Below are positions 9,330-20,012 of a stretch of 64,000 nucleotides of DNA, piece by piece. The DNA lies in the NCBI RefSeq assembly GCF_019670105.1, contig NZ_AP023032.1, positions 3,607,501 to 3,671,500 on the forward strand, given 5' to 3'. This stretch comes from Agarivorans albus. GTDB taxonomy: Bacteria; Pseudomonadota; Gammaproteobacteria; Enterobacterales; Celerinatantimonadaceae. The notes under the pieces are model-generated. The model was not told where the DNA came from, did not search any database, and saw only the letters and a program-made list of their open reading frames with translations. Each line of letters starts with the position of its first letter. Within the stretch, counting starts at the first letter, position 1. Both the position numbers and the translations under genes were made by a program.

Positions 9330-12300
9330 TTAGCCCTCATCAAAATAGAAGTAAATTTGTTTTGGACTCATGTCCATATTGGCTTCTCTCGAGCCTTCCT
9401 TACACTCGCCGGCATTTTCACAAGTATGATCATTGTTTTCATCTTGATCATCAAACTCTAGATCTTCACCGGGATCTCCACCAAAAACTCTTACCACCGA
9501 CTCGCCTTGCTCATCCTCGCCAGAGTGAATAATCAAATCATCGGGTACTTTGTTGTCTACATCATAGTAACGACTGTTATTGATACTGGTACCTATGTGC
9601 ATATCTACAGCATAAGTGCGACCTTTGCCGATGGTGGGGATAGTACATGTTGCCGAGTTAGTGGTTTCTGGAATGAACGAAGTGAAATACAACTCACCAC
9701 CTAATACCAAAGCCGCTCCCAAGGACTTTTCGCCGTCCTCAACCAAGTTATATACCCAACCTTTGGACGCACCCAGCGCAATGAGCTGTGTTTCAATGGC
9801 GGTTTCATCACTTAATGCACCAATAGGATCACTGGTAATGTTGTATAAATCATTAGAAACAATGGCTACTGGTTGAGCATCGTCGTCAAGCGCGCCAAAA
9901 TCGGTAACTTGAACATTATAATCACGGAACATATAGAAGCGGTTGTCTACTCCGTTGGGATCTTTATCACTCACCGGTTTAGTTCTGTCACCCGTTCCGA
10001 TTAATACCGCATCGTATGGAATTTGCTGAGAGTCAGTAATGGTTAATTGGTCATCCCCTTGTCCGGTAGTGATGCGCGTGAGCTTTTTCAGGTAGGTTCT
10101 TACAATCACCGGTTCGGTAAAAAACTTACGTTTATCGGTAACTACTGAGCTATCACTAATGCTCGCTAAAGCGGTCATTTTCCACTTCGATTGCGTCGCC
10201 GAAAACAAATCCACTCGCCATACGTGGCCTCCGGTATCGCCAAAGTACAAGCGGTCAATATTTCCATCGCCATCACTATCTAAAGTTGCGACTTTAGCAG
10301 GAATGCTGTGAGTCAGGCGGTCATCATCTCCCGGTGTAATGCTCCACACTAAACTGCCATCTAAAGCATCAACAATAAATACACCACGGCCTCGATCATC
10401 ATCACCAGGAGTGGCTAAATCTTGGTTGGTATCATAACCACCACCAAATATAACTACCGGATTACTATGGCCCGGTACATAACCTACTGTAGGCTGAGAC
10501 CAACTTTGTCCAAGCTCAGACATGCCGGTGCTGGAACTATCAATCCTCCACAACATTTTGGGTAAGTCAGGCTTGGTAAGGTCCATCGCATAATAAGCAT
10601 CTCCACCGCGGCGTAGTCCGGTAAACACCAGTACTTTGTCACCACTGCTGCTGTACTTGCCATCATTGTCGGCATCTTTAAGGAATACAGTTGGAGTGCC
10701 GTCTATCCCATATACATGTTGCGAGCTTGCTATGTTACTGCGCAAGGTAAGCTGCCTGCCTAGTAGCTCATAGGGGAAAAATGCCCAGCTTTCTGTAACA
10801 CTTGATCCGGTATCTTTAAACATATGCATAGCACCACCATTGGTACCTACAATGATTCTTATGTCCATGTCATCGGGATCTGTGCTGTCGGCAGCTGCGC
10901 CACTGCGTAAACCGTAGTTAATGACTAAGGGGCGAGAATGCAGCGGATCGCCCATTAAATCACTGCGAATAGTGGTGCTGGTATCTCCGTCATCATTATC
11001 TACATCAGTACCACGGATCCAACTTACATGATCAGCAATATCGTCTTCAACAACACCAAGTTGGTTAGCCAAATCGGCATTGCTACCCGCCTTTGTGACC
11101 AAGTTGTTAGTAGTTAAAGTGGTGAAGCTTCCGCTATCTGTTTGATTGAAATACACCATTCGAGCGTCATTGCTGAGTAAGGTTTCAGAGACCCCTCCTA
11201 GCTCTACGTTGTTGCCATCTTTGACTAAAGACCAAAATGTTTTGGCTTCGTCGATGATAGAACCATCTGCACCAATAGCAGGATTCCCATTTTGATCTGC
11301 CATGTAGCCTTCAGAAGACAGTTCCAGCTTTTTCAAGTTGCCTCGCCAACGTGGATTAAGCGAAGGCTTGAACATGGCGTAATAAACTCTATCTAGAGTA
11401 CGAGTGCGGTCAAAGTTGTTGCTAGTTACAGCGGGAGAAACCAAAGAAGAACTCTCTTCATAGATTCCGATTAAGGCTTGACGAAAAGCCGCTTCTAAAG
11501 AGACGCCATCTTCAGCAGGATAAAAGCGCCCCTGCGCATTTTCGGCAGTAGCAGTTAACATTGCCGTGCCGCCTTCGATAACATCTTCACCAAAACCAAT
11601 AGTAGATATTTTTGCGTACTGCCTACCCGTCATGTTGGGGTTAATATCGTTGGTATTCATCCATTTAGATAACACAGGTAAATACGAGGTTTCGCTGCCA
11701 GTGCCAAAACCAACTGGATCCTTCCAAGTACAACCATTAACCGTGGTGGCATTATCACAACCAAATACATTGTCAGTATTAATTGGCAGATTTTTAACAT
11801 TTTGATTTTCACCAGCATCAACACTCGGTGTGCCATCGGTGACGTAGATGATGTTGATTGAGCTATCGCATCCCACTTCATAGGGAGATATATACGTATT
11901 TGTTCCTCCGGAGGACGTCTCAATAGTTTTATCTCGATCGTTTTTCTCGTTGTTATTCCCCCTTTCTCCATAATCTACCGCTTCTCCAGCAAAGTAATGT
12001 TTGGCCTCCATTAGCGTCTCTACTAGCGGGGTTCCGCCATCGGCAGTGAGCTCTATAATATCTGATATAAGATCCTGATTATCATCCGAGGCTTGAATCC
12101 CCCGAATCACCCTGCCGCCATCGTTAGAGCGATTAAACACCATCAAGCCAAATTTAACCCCATTAATGGTACTTAAAGCATTTTCCATTGCTTCTTGAGC
12201 AATTTCGATACGAGGTCGAGTAGTAGTTGCATCTGAGTGATGATACCAACGTAGGTAATTTGCAGAGTAGAGCGTAATTAAGTAGCCATCATCAAATGAG

Positions 12301-13064
12301 TCCTTGGTGGTTTGCTCTGCATCGGTTTTATTAAGGGTATAGAAGTCATCAGTGTTATTTGCTGCACCATTAATAGGGTAGCCCTGCGGTGCATCTACAT
12401 ATGAGTTATTACTCTCGCGATATTGACCAGGGTTAATTGTGGAAACGACTTTATCCACAAAACTCCCGTCGGAAGCCTGCAGCTTTACGGTAAATGAGCG
12501 AGGGTCTCCTTCATCATCCAGTAAACGACCATCACTCGCATCGCTACTAAGTTCATAGTCATCCATGCAATCAAGAACGGTATAGTTAGCCCCATTGTTA
12601 AGGCGAACATCGTCCCATGAGCCAGTGCCACCTTGCACCCGGTGCTCACGAAAGTAACCAGTAAAAATACCGTTTTTAGCTAAGGCTTCATAAGATGCTG
12701 CGCAATTATTAATGTCCCAAATAAACCGCCGATCATCATTGGCCCCGGTGGGAATATACGAGCCATCAACACCGTTAACCGTGAAATAGATGAAATCATT
12801 ATCTAGGCTGTTTTGAGAGCTAACCGCAATAGGATAATCTTGGTAACTAACATCGCCATTACTGTCTCGGTTGTATCCTTGGCGAGTGGTTATATTCCAA
12901 GCCATACTGCCCGAAGTATCAAATATAATTAACACCTTCGGGTCAGCCGAACTCAAGCTATTAAAATCAAATAAAAATAGCTCTGTATCATCAGCCCAAA
13001 CTGGAAGAGTTACTGCTGCGGAACACAACCATGCAAGCAGTCCCGACTTTAACCGACCGTTCAT
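9330..13064 (-). CDS. pilY1: Type IV pilus tip adhesin/biogenesis factor PilY1
   Basis: PilY1 is a large secreted protein at the pilus tip that serves in adhesion, surface sensing and pilus extension. A signal peptide ends near residue 24 (VTLPVWA). A von Willebrand A-type domain follows, with the MIDAS motif DTSGS near residue 50. The C-terminal half is the PilC/PilY1 beta-propeller (about 690-1150) with typical strings TNGGAMHMF, GLRRGGDAYYAMDL and GDTGGHVWRVDL. Two Asp-rich loops (DADNDGKYSSSGD near 800 and DSDGDGNIDRLYFGD near 930) look like calcium sites. Length 1244 aa is usual. The N-terminal third carries many Cys and Asn/Asp-rich loops and is expected to vary between strains. It lies between pilX and pilE. 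Confidence 0.94.
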   Translation of the reverse strand: MNGRLKSGLLAWLCSAAVTLPVWADDTELFLFDFNSLSSADPKVLIIFDTSGSMAWNITTRQGYNRDSNGDVSYQDYPIAVSSQNSLDNDFIYFTVNGVDGSYIPTGANDDRRFIWDINNCAASYEALAKNGIFTGYFREHRVQGGTGSWDDVRLNNGANYTVLDCMDDYELSSDASDGRLLDDEGDPRSFTVKLQASDGSFVDKVVSTINPGQYRESNNSYVDAPQGYPINGAANNTDDFYTLNKTDAEQTTKDSFDDGYLITLYSANYLRWYHHSDATTTRPRIEIAQEAMENALSTINGVKFGLMVFNRSNDGGRVIRGIQASDDNQDLISDIIELTADGGTPLVETLMEAKHYFAGEAVDYGERGNNNEKNDRDKTIETSSGGTNTYISPYEVGCDSSINIIYVTDGTPSVDAGENQNVKNLPINTDNVFGCDNATTVNGCTWKDPVGFGTGSETSYLPVLSKWMNTNDINPNMTGRQYAKISTIGFGEDVIEGGTAMLTATAENAQGRFYPAEDGVSLEAAFRQALIGIYEESSSLVSPAVTSNNFDRTRTLDRVYYAMFKPSLNPRWRGNLKKLELSSEGYMADQNGNPAIGADGSIIDEAKTFWSLVKDGNNVELGGVSETLLSNDARMVYFNQTDSGSFTTLTTNNLVTKAGSNADLANQLGVVEDDIADHVSWIRGTDVDNDDGDTSTTIRSDLMGDPLHSRPLVINYGLRSGAAADSTDPDDMDIRIIVGTNGGAMHMFKDTGSSVTESWAFFPYELLGRQLTLRSNIASSQHVYGIDGTPTVFLKDADNDGKYSSSGDKVLVFTGLRRGGDAYYAMDLTKPDLPKMLWRIDSSSTGMSELGQSWSQPTVGYVPGHSNPVVIFGGGYDTNQDLATPGDDDRGRGVFIVDALDGSLVWSITPGDDDRLTHSIPAKVATLDSDGDGNIDRLYFGDTGGHVWRVDLFSATQSKWKMTALASISDSSVVTDKRKFFTEPVIVRTYLKKLTRITTGQGDDQLTITDSQQIPYDAVLIGTGDRTKPVSDKDPNGVDNRFYMFRDYNVQVTDFGALDDDAQPVAIVSNDLYNITSDPIGALSDETAIETQLIALGASKGWVYNLVEDGEKSLGAALVLGGELYFTSFIPETTNSATCTIPTIGKGRTYAVDMHIGTSINNSRYYDVDNKVPDDLIIHSGEDEQGESVVRVFGGDPGEDLEFDDQDENNDHTCENAGECKEGSREANMDMSPKQIYFYFDEG

Positions 13065-13120
13065 CTGCTCTCTCCTTGTTGCCTTGCCTGCAAACTATGC
13101 AAGCGGCTTTACCGTTTTGG

Positions 13121-13582
13121 CTATAGCATCGGCTGCTCTATACCGGCAGCTATTGACGTTGAAGCTCGATTAGCCTTTCCATATGTTTTTGTTGCATCTA
13201 CTCGTACGTAGCGACACTGCGTAATGGCGTTATTGCTACTGGCGGTAAAACTGCGCGCACACACGCTGTCTATCGTATGAATCATGGTACCGTCAGCCCC
13301 GGTTACCATGGTTGACACTGCCATCGATGCAGCAGGTGCCATAGCGCCAATCACCCCTTGAAGATTAGGCTCAATAATTAACTCATTCATTTCGCCTTCA
13401 AGTAAGTGCTCTGCACCCACCCGGTCCCCCATCGCAGACACTACTTTTAGTCCTTGGTTAGCGCTACTTAATAACACCCCACCTAAAAAGCTTAAAATGA
13501 GCAAAAATAACATTGCCACAAACAAAGCGGCCCCTTGCTGGCTCTTGGCTTTATTTTGGCTAAGCAAAACAGTTAGTTGCAT
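13121..13582 (-). CDS. pilX: Type IV pilus assembly protein PilX
   Basis: PilX is a minor pilin-like protein. A QQGAALFVAMLFLLILSFLG segment near residue 17 replaces the usual GFTLIE prepilin motif, as is normal for PilX. It is followed by the PilX_N pattern (SSANQGLKVVSAMGDRVGAEHLLEGEMN) expected for this family (read at residues about 40-70). A start at the ATG at 13582 overlaps the pilW stop as TGATG; a TTG one codon earlier is possible. The 153-aa size is slightly short for PilX. It is translationally coupled to pilW and 56 bp upstream of pilY1. Confidence 0.85.
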   Translation of the reverse strand: MQLTVLLSQNKAKSQQGAALFVAMLFLLILSFLGGVLLSSANQGLKVVSAMGDRVGAEHLLEGEMNELIIEPNLQGVIGAMAPAASMAVSTMVTGADGTMIHTIDSVCARSFTASSNNAITQCRYVRVDATKTYGKANRASTSIAAGIEQPML

Positions 13583-14592
13583 CAATACACCATGTTTCTT
13601 AGTGATACCACCGACTCAAATAAGGCCCGTCGATAATGATCGTTAGCAGCAGCGACACTCAAATCGCCTAATTCGTAGCTATTCCCATTAGTATAGTTTT
13701 TATCCTCGGTTAAGGAGCGAACCAACAAAAATACTTTAGCGCCAATCACTCTGCCTTCACTCCATTGCTGAGGTGTCACGTTGTCTGAGGAGACAAAGTC
13801 ATTTACCACACCATCTTGAGTGGTATCGGTATCCACTCCCAGCAATACGCGCATCCGCTCGATGCCTTCCACCAAGGGGCCAGATCCCAAGATTTGCATC
13901 CCGCTGTTATTATCAAGGTATAGCTGACGAAGCACCGGCAAACCTGACTGAGCGCTCACATCCAGATAGTAAACAATATGCTGGTATTCCCATATTTGCC
14001 TGCCAGGCATTACTGTCTCGGTAGGCCAAGGGTCTGCAGAGGTAAATATTTGGGCACTGGCTGCATTTGCGGCAAAGTAGTAGCGGTCAGAATCTAATTC
14101 CCCCGCAGATTGGATGGGTGAGCCAATCACTCTTTTGATGCCAATAACATCTGAATCTACAACCAAATTACTGCGGCTACTCACGCAACTGTATTGGCCA
14201 TTAAGAGAGTTTGAGCTATTTATCTGTCCTACAAACAAGGAGCTAAATCGGCCATCCACAGAGGGAAAGGAACCTTCTGGAGTACTACCAATCCAGTCTA
14301 TTGTGCAATCATTAGCTGCGGTAATATCGGTGGCGACTAGCTCAACGCCAGAGCCGCGAACCATTGGATTACCGGTATACTCCCCAAAAAAACCCACCAT
14401 TCTTAAATCACGAGTAATCAAGTGCATGGCTATTCTGCCACTCTCCATCAATTGCTCACTATGGTAGGTTGATTCGGTACTGCGCTGCGAGGCGACCAAA
14501 AAACTACTAATCCCTGCAGTTAAGAATAGTCCGATCACAATGGCAATTAGCCATTCAATAAGGGTAAAGCCCTGCTGAGAATGCCTAATCAT
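13582..14592 (-). CDS. pilW: Type IV pilus assembly protein PilW
   Basis: PilW is a minor pilin with a leader of the form RHSQQG, then FTLIEWLIAIVIGLFLTAGI (Glu5 present), followed by a large globular domain containing the PilW-type segments ESGRIAMHLITRDLRMVGFFG and GIERMRVLLGVDTD. Length 336 aa is normal. Its start overlaps the pilV stop by ATGA and its stop overlaps the pilX start, a tightly coupled operon. It belongs to the complex that initiates pilus assembly and displays PilY1. Confidence 0.92.
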   Translation of the reverse strand: MIRHSQQGFTLIEWLIAIVIGLFLTAGISSFLVASQRSTESTYHSEQLMESGRIAMHLITRDLRMVGFFGEYTGNPMVRGSGVELVATDITAANDCTIDWIGSTPEGSFPSVDGRFSSLFVGQINSSNSLNGQYSCVSSRSNLVVDSDVIGIKRVIGSPIQSAGELDSDRYYFAANAASAQIFTSADPWPTETVMPGRQIWEYQHIVYYLDVSAQSGLPVLRQLYLDNNSGMQILGSGPLVEGIERMRVLLGVDTDTTQDGVVNDFVSSDNVTPQQWSEGRVIGAKVFLLVRSLTEDKNYTNGNSYELGDLSVAAANDHYRRALFESVVSLRNMVY

Positions 14593-15149
14593 GAAGCCAC
14601 CCGCGTCGTTAAGGCCATCTTGCGGCGTTTATCTGACTGCGCTCCGCAATTGGCGGTAACCGTATTACTGCTGGTAATGCCACTAAAAGACTGCCTCGAT
14701 AACCAAGTAACTACCACGGTAAGCTCTCCGTTAGCGCTTAACAATACGCAACCGTTTGGCTTAACTAAGCCGCCCTTAGCACCTGCTGCTTTGGCATAGA
14801 GGCCATACTCCCAATGGTAAAGATCGTAATTCACTACATCGGCAAGGCTACAAGCGGTCATTAAACCACTATCCTCGGCGCAAGCGGGTTTTGCTCTGGC
14901 GGTTTGACCATCACCTACGGTAACTGTAGCGGGGTTATTGGCTTGCCAAGCAATATGATTAAGGCGAACCCGCTCCACCATGTCTTCAGCTAAAATCATG
15001 GCAACAGTACGTTGATGGGTCTCGAAACTTGAGCGCTTGGCAACCGCTTGCATAGCAACAACCGCTAGCAAGCCTACCGCCAATATAAAAGAGGTGATAA
15101 TAACTTCAATCAGAGTAAACCCTCTGATTTTTGAGTGTTTTAGCTGCAT
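14589..15149 (-). CDS. pilV: Type IV pilus modification/minor pilin PilV
   Basis: PilV is a minor pilin with prepilin leader KIRG and FTLIEVIITSFILAVGLLAV helix (Glu5). The following MQAVAKRSSFETHQRTVAMILAEDMVERVRLN-type segment (positions about 45-75) and a Cys-containing globular part are typical. It is the first gene of the pilVWXY1E operon and starts about 130 bp after the end of ispH. The upstream region holds the ispH terminator; no clear promoter was found. Confidence 0.9.
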   Translation of the reverse strand: MQLKHSKIRGFTLIEVIITSFILAVGLLAVVAMQAVAKRSSFETHQRTVAMILAEDMVERVRLNHIAWQANNPATVTVGDGQTARAKPACAEDSGLMTACSLADVVNYDLYHWEYGLYAKAAGAKGGLVKPNGCVLLSANGELTVVVTWLSRQSFSGITSSNTVTANCGAQSDKRRKMALTTRVAS

Positions 15150-15229
15150 CCCGACCTACCCATCCTTGATGCTTTGTGGCCTTCGATAGCGGAGCCTTCC
15201 GAAGCGAGCAATTAATTAGGGTATAGCGC

Positions 15230-15256
15230 AAAAAAGAAGGCTATGCCTTCTTTTTT
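15230..15256. terminator. Rho-independent terminator downstream of ispH
   Basis: A 12-bp stem (AAAAAAGAAGGC with GCCTTCTTTTTT) with a TAT loop lies 24 bases after the ispH stop codon, before the pilV promoter region. The U-tract is present on the minus strand. Confidence 0.9.
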
Positions 15257-15279
15257 GGTTTAGTTGAGAGATGAGTCAG

Positions 15280-16224
15280 TTAGCTGGTTTGAGTAACTCT
15301 AAGCTCTGCGGGGACTTCAAAAATGGTGTTTTCTTCGCGGCCAGGATTTTCAACAACGGTTACTCCCCCCATCGCTTTTAAACCAGATACCACTTCTTCC
15401 ACCAGCACCTCAGGGGCCGAAGCGCCAGCTGTAACACCAATGCGACTATCGGCTTTAAACCATTGGCAATTAATGTCGCTAACGCCATCAATAAGGTAGG
15501 CAGCTGCACCTGACTTCTCAGCTTTTTCACGCAGTCGGTTAGAGTTAGAAGAGTTTTTCGATCCTACTACCAATACCACGTCAGATTTTTCTGCCAAATC
15601 TTTCACCGCATCTTGGCGGTTCTGGGTGGCATAACAAATATCGTCTTTACGAGGCCCTTGAATTTCTGGAAAAGTCACACGTAATGCGTCGATGATCGCG
15701 GAGGTATCGTCAACCGACAGAGTAGTTTGAGTACAGTAAAACAACTGCTCAGGCTTCTTAACCTGCAGCTTAGCAACATCTTCTACGGTTTCTACCAAGT
15801 AAATACCACCGTCAGCGTTGTCGTATTGGCCCATAGTGCCATTAACTTCAGGGTGGCCATGGTGGCCAATCAAAATACACTCAATGCCTTTACGGCTGGC
15901 ACGAGTAACTTCCATGTGCACTTTAGTTACGAGTGGGCATGTAGCATCGAAGATTTTAAGATCACGTTGTTTGGCTTCTGCACGTACAGCTTGAGACACG
16001 CCATGAGCGCTAAAGATACAAATACTGCCTTCGGGCACATCGCTAAGTTCATCAACAAACTCAGCACCACGTTTACGTAAACCATCTACTACATAGCGGT
16101 TGTGAACCACTTCATGGCGAACATAAATAGGCGCACCAAACATTTCTAAAGCACGTTCAACTATAGAAATAGCGCGGTCAACACCAGCGCAAAAACCGCG
16201 AGGATTCGCTAACAGTATTTCCAC
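15280..16224 (-). CDS. ispH: 4-hydroxy-3-methylbut-2-enyl diphosphate reductase
   Basis: IspH (LytB) is the last enzyme of the MEP isoprenoid pathway. It reduces HMBPP to IPP and DMAPP with a [4Fe-4S] cluster. The three cluster cysteines are seen in NPRGFCAGV (Cys12), [11 protein letters not shown] (about Cys96) and [11 protein letters not shown] (about Cys197). Catalytic and substrate-binding motifs include [19 protein letters not shown] and TQTTLS. Length 314 aa is normal. It is the last gene of the conserved ribF-ileS-lspA-fkpB-ispH operon, 9 bases after fkpB. Confidence 0.98.
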   Translation of the reverse strand: MEILLANPRGFCAGVDRAISIVERALEMFGAPIYVRHEVVHNRYVVDGLRKRGAEFVDELSDVPEGSICIFSAHGVSQAVRAEAKQRDLKIFDATCPLVTKVHMEVTRASRKGIECILIGHHGHPEVNGTMGQYDNADGGIYLVETVEDVAKLQVKKPEQLFYCTQTTLSVDDTSAIIDALRVTFPEIQGPRKDDICYATQNRQDAVKDLAEKSDVVLVVGSKNSSNSNRLREKAEKSGAAAYLIDGVSDINCQWFKADSRIGVTAGASAPEVLVEEVVSGLKAMGGVTVVENPGREENTIFEVPAELRVTQTS

Positions 16225-16233
16225 TATCGCTCC

Positions 16234-16659
16234 TTAATTAACCGCTAAAATTTCTACTTCAAATATAACCGTTTGGCCAGCCAGCGGATGATTAAAATCT
16301 ACCGTTACTGAATCACCGGTTACTTCACGCACAATGCCCGGAATTTCACTACCATCAGGCTGAGCAAACGCAATAATACTGCCTTCTTCGGCAGGTGCTT
16401 CATCACCAAACTTGCTGCGCTCAAAGTACTTAATGTTATCCGGATTGCTTTGGCCAAAGGCTTGCTCGGCATTAAGTTCAAATTGGCTTTTATCACCCGT
16501 TTTCAAACCCAATAAACACGCTTCAAAGCCTTCGGTTAGGCTACCATCACCCATTACCAGTTGAGCTGGCTTTGGATAGTTATAGGTACTTTCGGCAATC
16601 GATCCATCGCTTAACTTCAATACAAAATGAAGTTCTACTTTGCTTCCTTGCTGAATCAT
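16234..16659 (-). CDS. fkpB: FKBP-type peptidyl-prolyl cis-trans isomerase FkpB (SlpA type)
   Basis: This 141-aa prolyl isomerase and chaperone belongs to the SlyD-like FKBP group. The FKBP half-motifs (LKLSDGSIAEST, MGDGSLTEGFEACLLGLKTGDKSQFEL) flank an inserted IF flap domain (FGQSNPDNIKYFERSKF onward). The end, VDFNHPLAGQTVIFEVEIL, is family-typical. The metal-binding His-rich tail of SlyD is absent. It overlaps lspA by ATGA and precedes ispH, as in E. coli. Confidence 0.95.
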   Translation of the reverse strand: MIQQGSKVELHFVLKLSDGSIAESTYNYPKPAQLVMGDGSLTEGFEACLLGLKTGDKSQFELNAEQAFGQSNPDNIKYFERSKFGDEAPAEEGSIIAFAQPDGSEIPGIVREVTGDSVTVDFNHPLAGQTVIFEVEILAVN

Positions 16660-17168
16660 TTAGGTTCCTTGGCTTGCGGCGACAAAAAGCTATCTAACAC
16701 TAACAATACCGCACCCACACAAATGGCTGAGTCAGCAACGTTAAAAGATGGCCAATGGTAACTGCCCACGTAAAAATCGAGGAAGTCGATAACATAGCCA
16801 AACACTACGCGGTCAAATACGTTACCAATTGCTCCGCCTAATACTAAGGCGTAAGCAATGGCTGGCCACTTTTGCTCGACGGGTGTTTTTTTCATCCACC
16901 ACACCAGCAAACCACTCACAAAAAGAGCTATGGCAGTAAAAAACCAACGTTGCCAGCCACCGGCATCACTTAAAAAGCTAAAAGCTGCACCGTAGTTTCG
17001 AACCGAAACCAAATTAAAGAATGGCGTTACCGCTACCGATTCATATAAATCGAAGGTTTTAGCAATGGCAAACTTGGTAACTTGGTCAACAATGAATACC
17101 ACCACACTTAACCACAACCAGCGTAAACCCGTGCTATTTGTTTTACTTACTACAGCGTCGTTATGCAT
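16656..17168 (-). CDS. lspA: Lipoprotein signal peptidase (SPase II)
   Basis: LspA cleaves the signal peptide of diacylglyceryl-modified prolipoproteins in the inner membrane. Four hydrophobic segments are visible. The catalytic aspartates lie in [18 protein letters not shown] and [10 protein letters not shown] take the ATG at 17168 (MHNDAVVS), which overlaps the end of ileS by 8 bases (ATGCATAA) and has GGTGAG 10 bases upstream. A GTG seven codons earlier is possible. It sits in the usual ileS-lspA-fkpB order. The substrate-modifying partner Lgt is at 31649. Confidence 0.96.
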   Translation of the reverse strand: MHNDAVVSKTNSTGLRWLWLSVVVFIVDQVTKFAIAKTFDLYESVAVTPFFNLVSVRNYGAAFSFLSDAGGWQRWFFTAIALFVSGLLVWWMKKTPVEQKWPAIAYALVLGGAIGNVFDRVVFGYVIDFLDFYVGSYHWPSFNVADSAICVGAVLLVLDSFLSPQAKEPK

Positions 17169-19992
17169 AGCTACGAGACTCACCTTCACCCGCGACGTTG
17201 GTTACACAGCGACCACACAAGCTTGGGTGCTCAGCGTTTTGACCAACATCTTCGCGGTGGTGCCAGCAGCGGTCACATTTCGCGGCTTCGGCTACTTCTA
17301 CTTTAACTTTAAGGTTGTCCAACTCAGTAGCAGCGGCATTATCACCCGCTTCACTTAAAGCCTGTAAGCTTACATCTGAAGTTAACAATACAAAGCGTAA
17401 CTCATCACCCAACTGGCTTAACACTTGCTCTAGCTGGCTATCTACATACAGCGTTACTTTAGCCTCTAAGGTGCCACCAATTTTCTTGTCGCGGCGTGCT
17501 TGTTCAAGGTTCTTGTTCACTTCATCACGAATAGTGATCAATTGAGCCCAGAATGCATCATTCATTTTGCTATCTTGTGATAACGCAGTTAAGCCTTCGT
17601 ACCACGCTTCAGTGAATACAAATTCGCTACGCTCTCCAGGTAATGCTTGCCAAATCTCGTCAGCGGTAAAGCTTAAGATAGGTGCAATCCAGCGGGTTAA
17701 CGCTTCAGCGATGTGGAATAGTGCCGTTTGACAAGAGCGTCGCGCTAGGCCATCAGCTTTTGCGGTGTACTGACGATCTTTAATGATATCTAAATAGAAA
17801 CTACCTAGTTCAATAGAACAGAAGTGCATTAGCTTTTGGTAAACAACGTGGAACTGGTATTGCTCGTAGGCTTCTACAATTTCTTGTTGAACAGCGGCGG
17901 CTCGACCCACTACCCAGCGGTCAAGCTCTACCATGTCTTCACTTGCCACTAAATGCTGCTCAGGTTCAAACCCGGCTAAGTTAGCCAATAAGAAACGCGA
18001 GGTATTACGAATACGGCGATAAGCATCGGCGCTACGCTTGAATACTTCGTCCGATACGCTCATTTCAGCGGTGTAGTTGGTAGATGCAATCCACAAACGT
18101 AAGATGTCTGAACCTAGTTTGTTCCAAACATCCTGCGGAGCAATACCATTACCTAATGATTTAGAGAACTTATGGCCATTAGCATCTACGGTGAAACCAT
18201 GAGTAAGTACTTGCTGGTAAGGCGCTTTGCCGTTAATTGCAGTAGCAATCATTAGTGATGACTGGAACCAACCGCGGTGTTGGTCAGAGCCTTCTAAGTA
18301 CATATCTGCAGCTTTACCGTTAAACTCTTCACGTGCAGCAACTACACTTGAGTGAGTTGAACCAGAGTCAAACCATACATCTAGCGTGTCTTCTACTTTG
18401 CGGTACTGCTCGGCTTCATCGCCCAGTAGTTCAGTAGCATCTAAATCCCACCAAGCCTGAATACCGCTTTGCTCAACACGTTTAGCGACGTCTTCCATCA
18501 ACTCTACCGCACGAGGGTGCAGTTCGTTAGATTCGCGGTGCACAAACAATGCAATCGGTACGCCCCAAGTACGTTGGCGAGAGATACACCAATCTGGGCG
18601 ATTCTCTACCATGCTTTCGATACGGCTTTGGCCCCAATCTGGGATCCACTGGGTTTTCTCGATTTCTTGCATGGCTTGCTTACGCAAACCATTTTGGTCC
18701 ATGCTCACAAACCACTGCGGCGTAGCACGGAAAATAATAGGGGTTTTGTGGCGCCAGCAATGTGGGTAGCTATGACGGTAAGCATGGTGATGCAGAAGCG
18801 CGCCTGTTTCTTTAAGTTTTTCAACTACGTTGTCGTTAGCTTTAAATACATGCTGACCACCGAAAAACTCGGTATCGGCAAGGTAAACACCATTATCACC
18901 AACCGGGTTAGCCACTTCTAAGTTGTACTTCTGGCCTACCGCGAAATCTTCTTGACCATGACCAGGAGCAGTGTGAACACAACCTGTACCTGACTCAGTA
19001 GTTACGTGGTCACCTAAAATAACAGGCACTTCAAAGTCATAAAATGGGTGCTTAAGTTTAACTAACTCTAAGGCATCACCTTGGCAGTAACCTAAAGCAT
19101 GGAAGTGAGTTGCACCAAAGCGCTCTACACACTCTTCCATTAGATCGCGCGCCAAAATTAAACGTTCTTTGCCAGTTTCAGTTTCAATTTGAACCAATAC
19201 ATATTCAAGGTGAGCATTTAAGGCTACCGCTCGGTTAGCAGGTAAAGTCCACGGCGTAGTGGTCCAAATAACTGCAGAGATTGGCCCTTCACCGGTCACG
19301 CCTTCTGGGTGATCAAATTTGGCTAATACTTCGGCTTCGTCAACAGCGGTAAAACGCACATCAATGGCAGGAGAGGTTTTATCTTCGTATTCAACTTCAG
19401 CTTCAGCAAGAGCACTGCCACAATCGGTACACCAGTGCACAGGTTTAGAACCTTGCAATAGGTGGCCATTATCGATGATTTTTGCCAAGGCACGGATGAT
19501 GTTTGCTTCAGTATCGAAGTTCATGGTTAGGTAAGGGTTTTGCCAATCACCTAAAATGCCCATGCGGATAAAGTCGTTGCGCTGACCATCAATTTGCTTA
19601 GCGGCGTAATCGCGACACTTTTGACGAAATTCAGCAGCGGTTACTTTTTTGCCCGGCTTGCCAACTTTCTTTTCTACTTGTAGCTCGATAGGTAAACCGT
19701 GACAGTCCCAACCAGGCACATAAGGAGAATCGTAGTCAGATAAAGTCTTCGACTTAATAATGATGTCTTTAAGCACCTTATTAACCGCATGGCCAAGGTG
19801 AATATTGCCGTTGGCGTATGGAGGGCCATCGTGCAAAATAAAGCTCTTCTTACCTTTTTTGGCCTGTCTAATTTGGCCGTACAGATCCTTTTCGCTCCAA
19901 CGCTTAAGCATTGCAGGTTCGCGGTTGGCTAAATTACCACGCATCGGGAATTCAGTATCAGGTAGATTAAGAGTATCTTTATAGTCGCTCAT
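17161..19992 (-). CDS. ileS: Isoleucyl-tRNA synthetase
   Basis: IleRS charges tRNA-Ile. Class I synthetase motifs: HIGH-type [15 protein letters not shown] near residue 60 and KMSKS-type [10 protein letters not shown] near residue 605. The CP1 editing domain includes [14 protein letters not shown] zinc ribbon ends the protein (CDRCWHHR and CGRCV near 905-930), typical of bacterial-type IleS. Length 943 aa is normal. It lies in the ribF-ileS-lspA operon, 20 bases after ribF. Confidence 0.98.
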   Translation of the reverse strand: MSDYKDTLNLPDTEFPMRGNLANREPAMLKRWSEKDLYGQIRQAKKGKKSFILHDGPPYANGNIHLGHAVNKVLKDIIIKSKTLSDYDSPYVPGWDCHGLPIELQVEKKVGKPGKKVTAAEFRQKCRDYAAKQIDGQRNDFIRMGILGDWQNPYLTMNFDTEANIIRALAKIIDNGHLLQGSKPVHWCTDCGSALAEAEVEYEDKTSPAIDVRFTAVDEAEVLAKFDHPEGVTGEGPISAVIWTTTPWTLPANRAVALNAHLEYVLVQIETETGKERLILARDLMEECVERFGATHFHALGYCQGDALELVKLKHPFYDFEVPVILGDHVTTESGTGCVHTAPGHGQEDFAVGQKYNLEVANPVGDNGVYLADTEFFGGQHVFKANDNVVEKLKETGALLHHHAYRHSYPHCWRHKTPIIFRATPQWFVSMDQNGLRKQAMQEIEKTQWIPDWGQSRIESMVENRPDWCISRQRTWGVPIALFVHRESNELHPRAVELMEDVAKRVEQSGIQAWWDLDATELLGDEAEQYRKVEDTLDVWFDSGSTHSSVVAAREEFNGKAADMYLEGSDQHRGWFQSSLMIATAINGKAPYQQVLTHGFTVDANGHKFSKSLGNGIAPQDVWNKLGSDILRLWIASTNYTAEMSVSDEVFKRSADAYRRIRNTSRFLLANLAGFEPEQHLVASEDMVELDRWVVGRAAAVQQEIVEAYEQYQFHVVYQKLMHFCSIELGSFYLDIIKDRQYTAKADGLARRSCQTALFHIAEALTRWIAPILSFTADEIWQALPGERSEFVFTEAWYEGLTALSQDSKMNDAFWAQLITIRDEVNKNLEQARRDKKIGGTLEAKVTLYVDSQLEQVLSQLGDELRFVLLTSDVSLQALSEAGDNAAATELDNLKVKVEVAEAAKCDRCWHHREDVGQNAEHPSLCGRCVTNVAGEGESRSYA

Positions 19993-20012
19993 CGAATCAC
20001 TTTTCCAGTCAA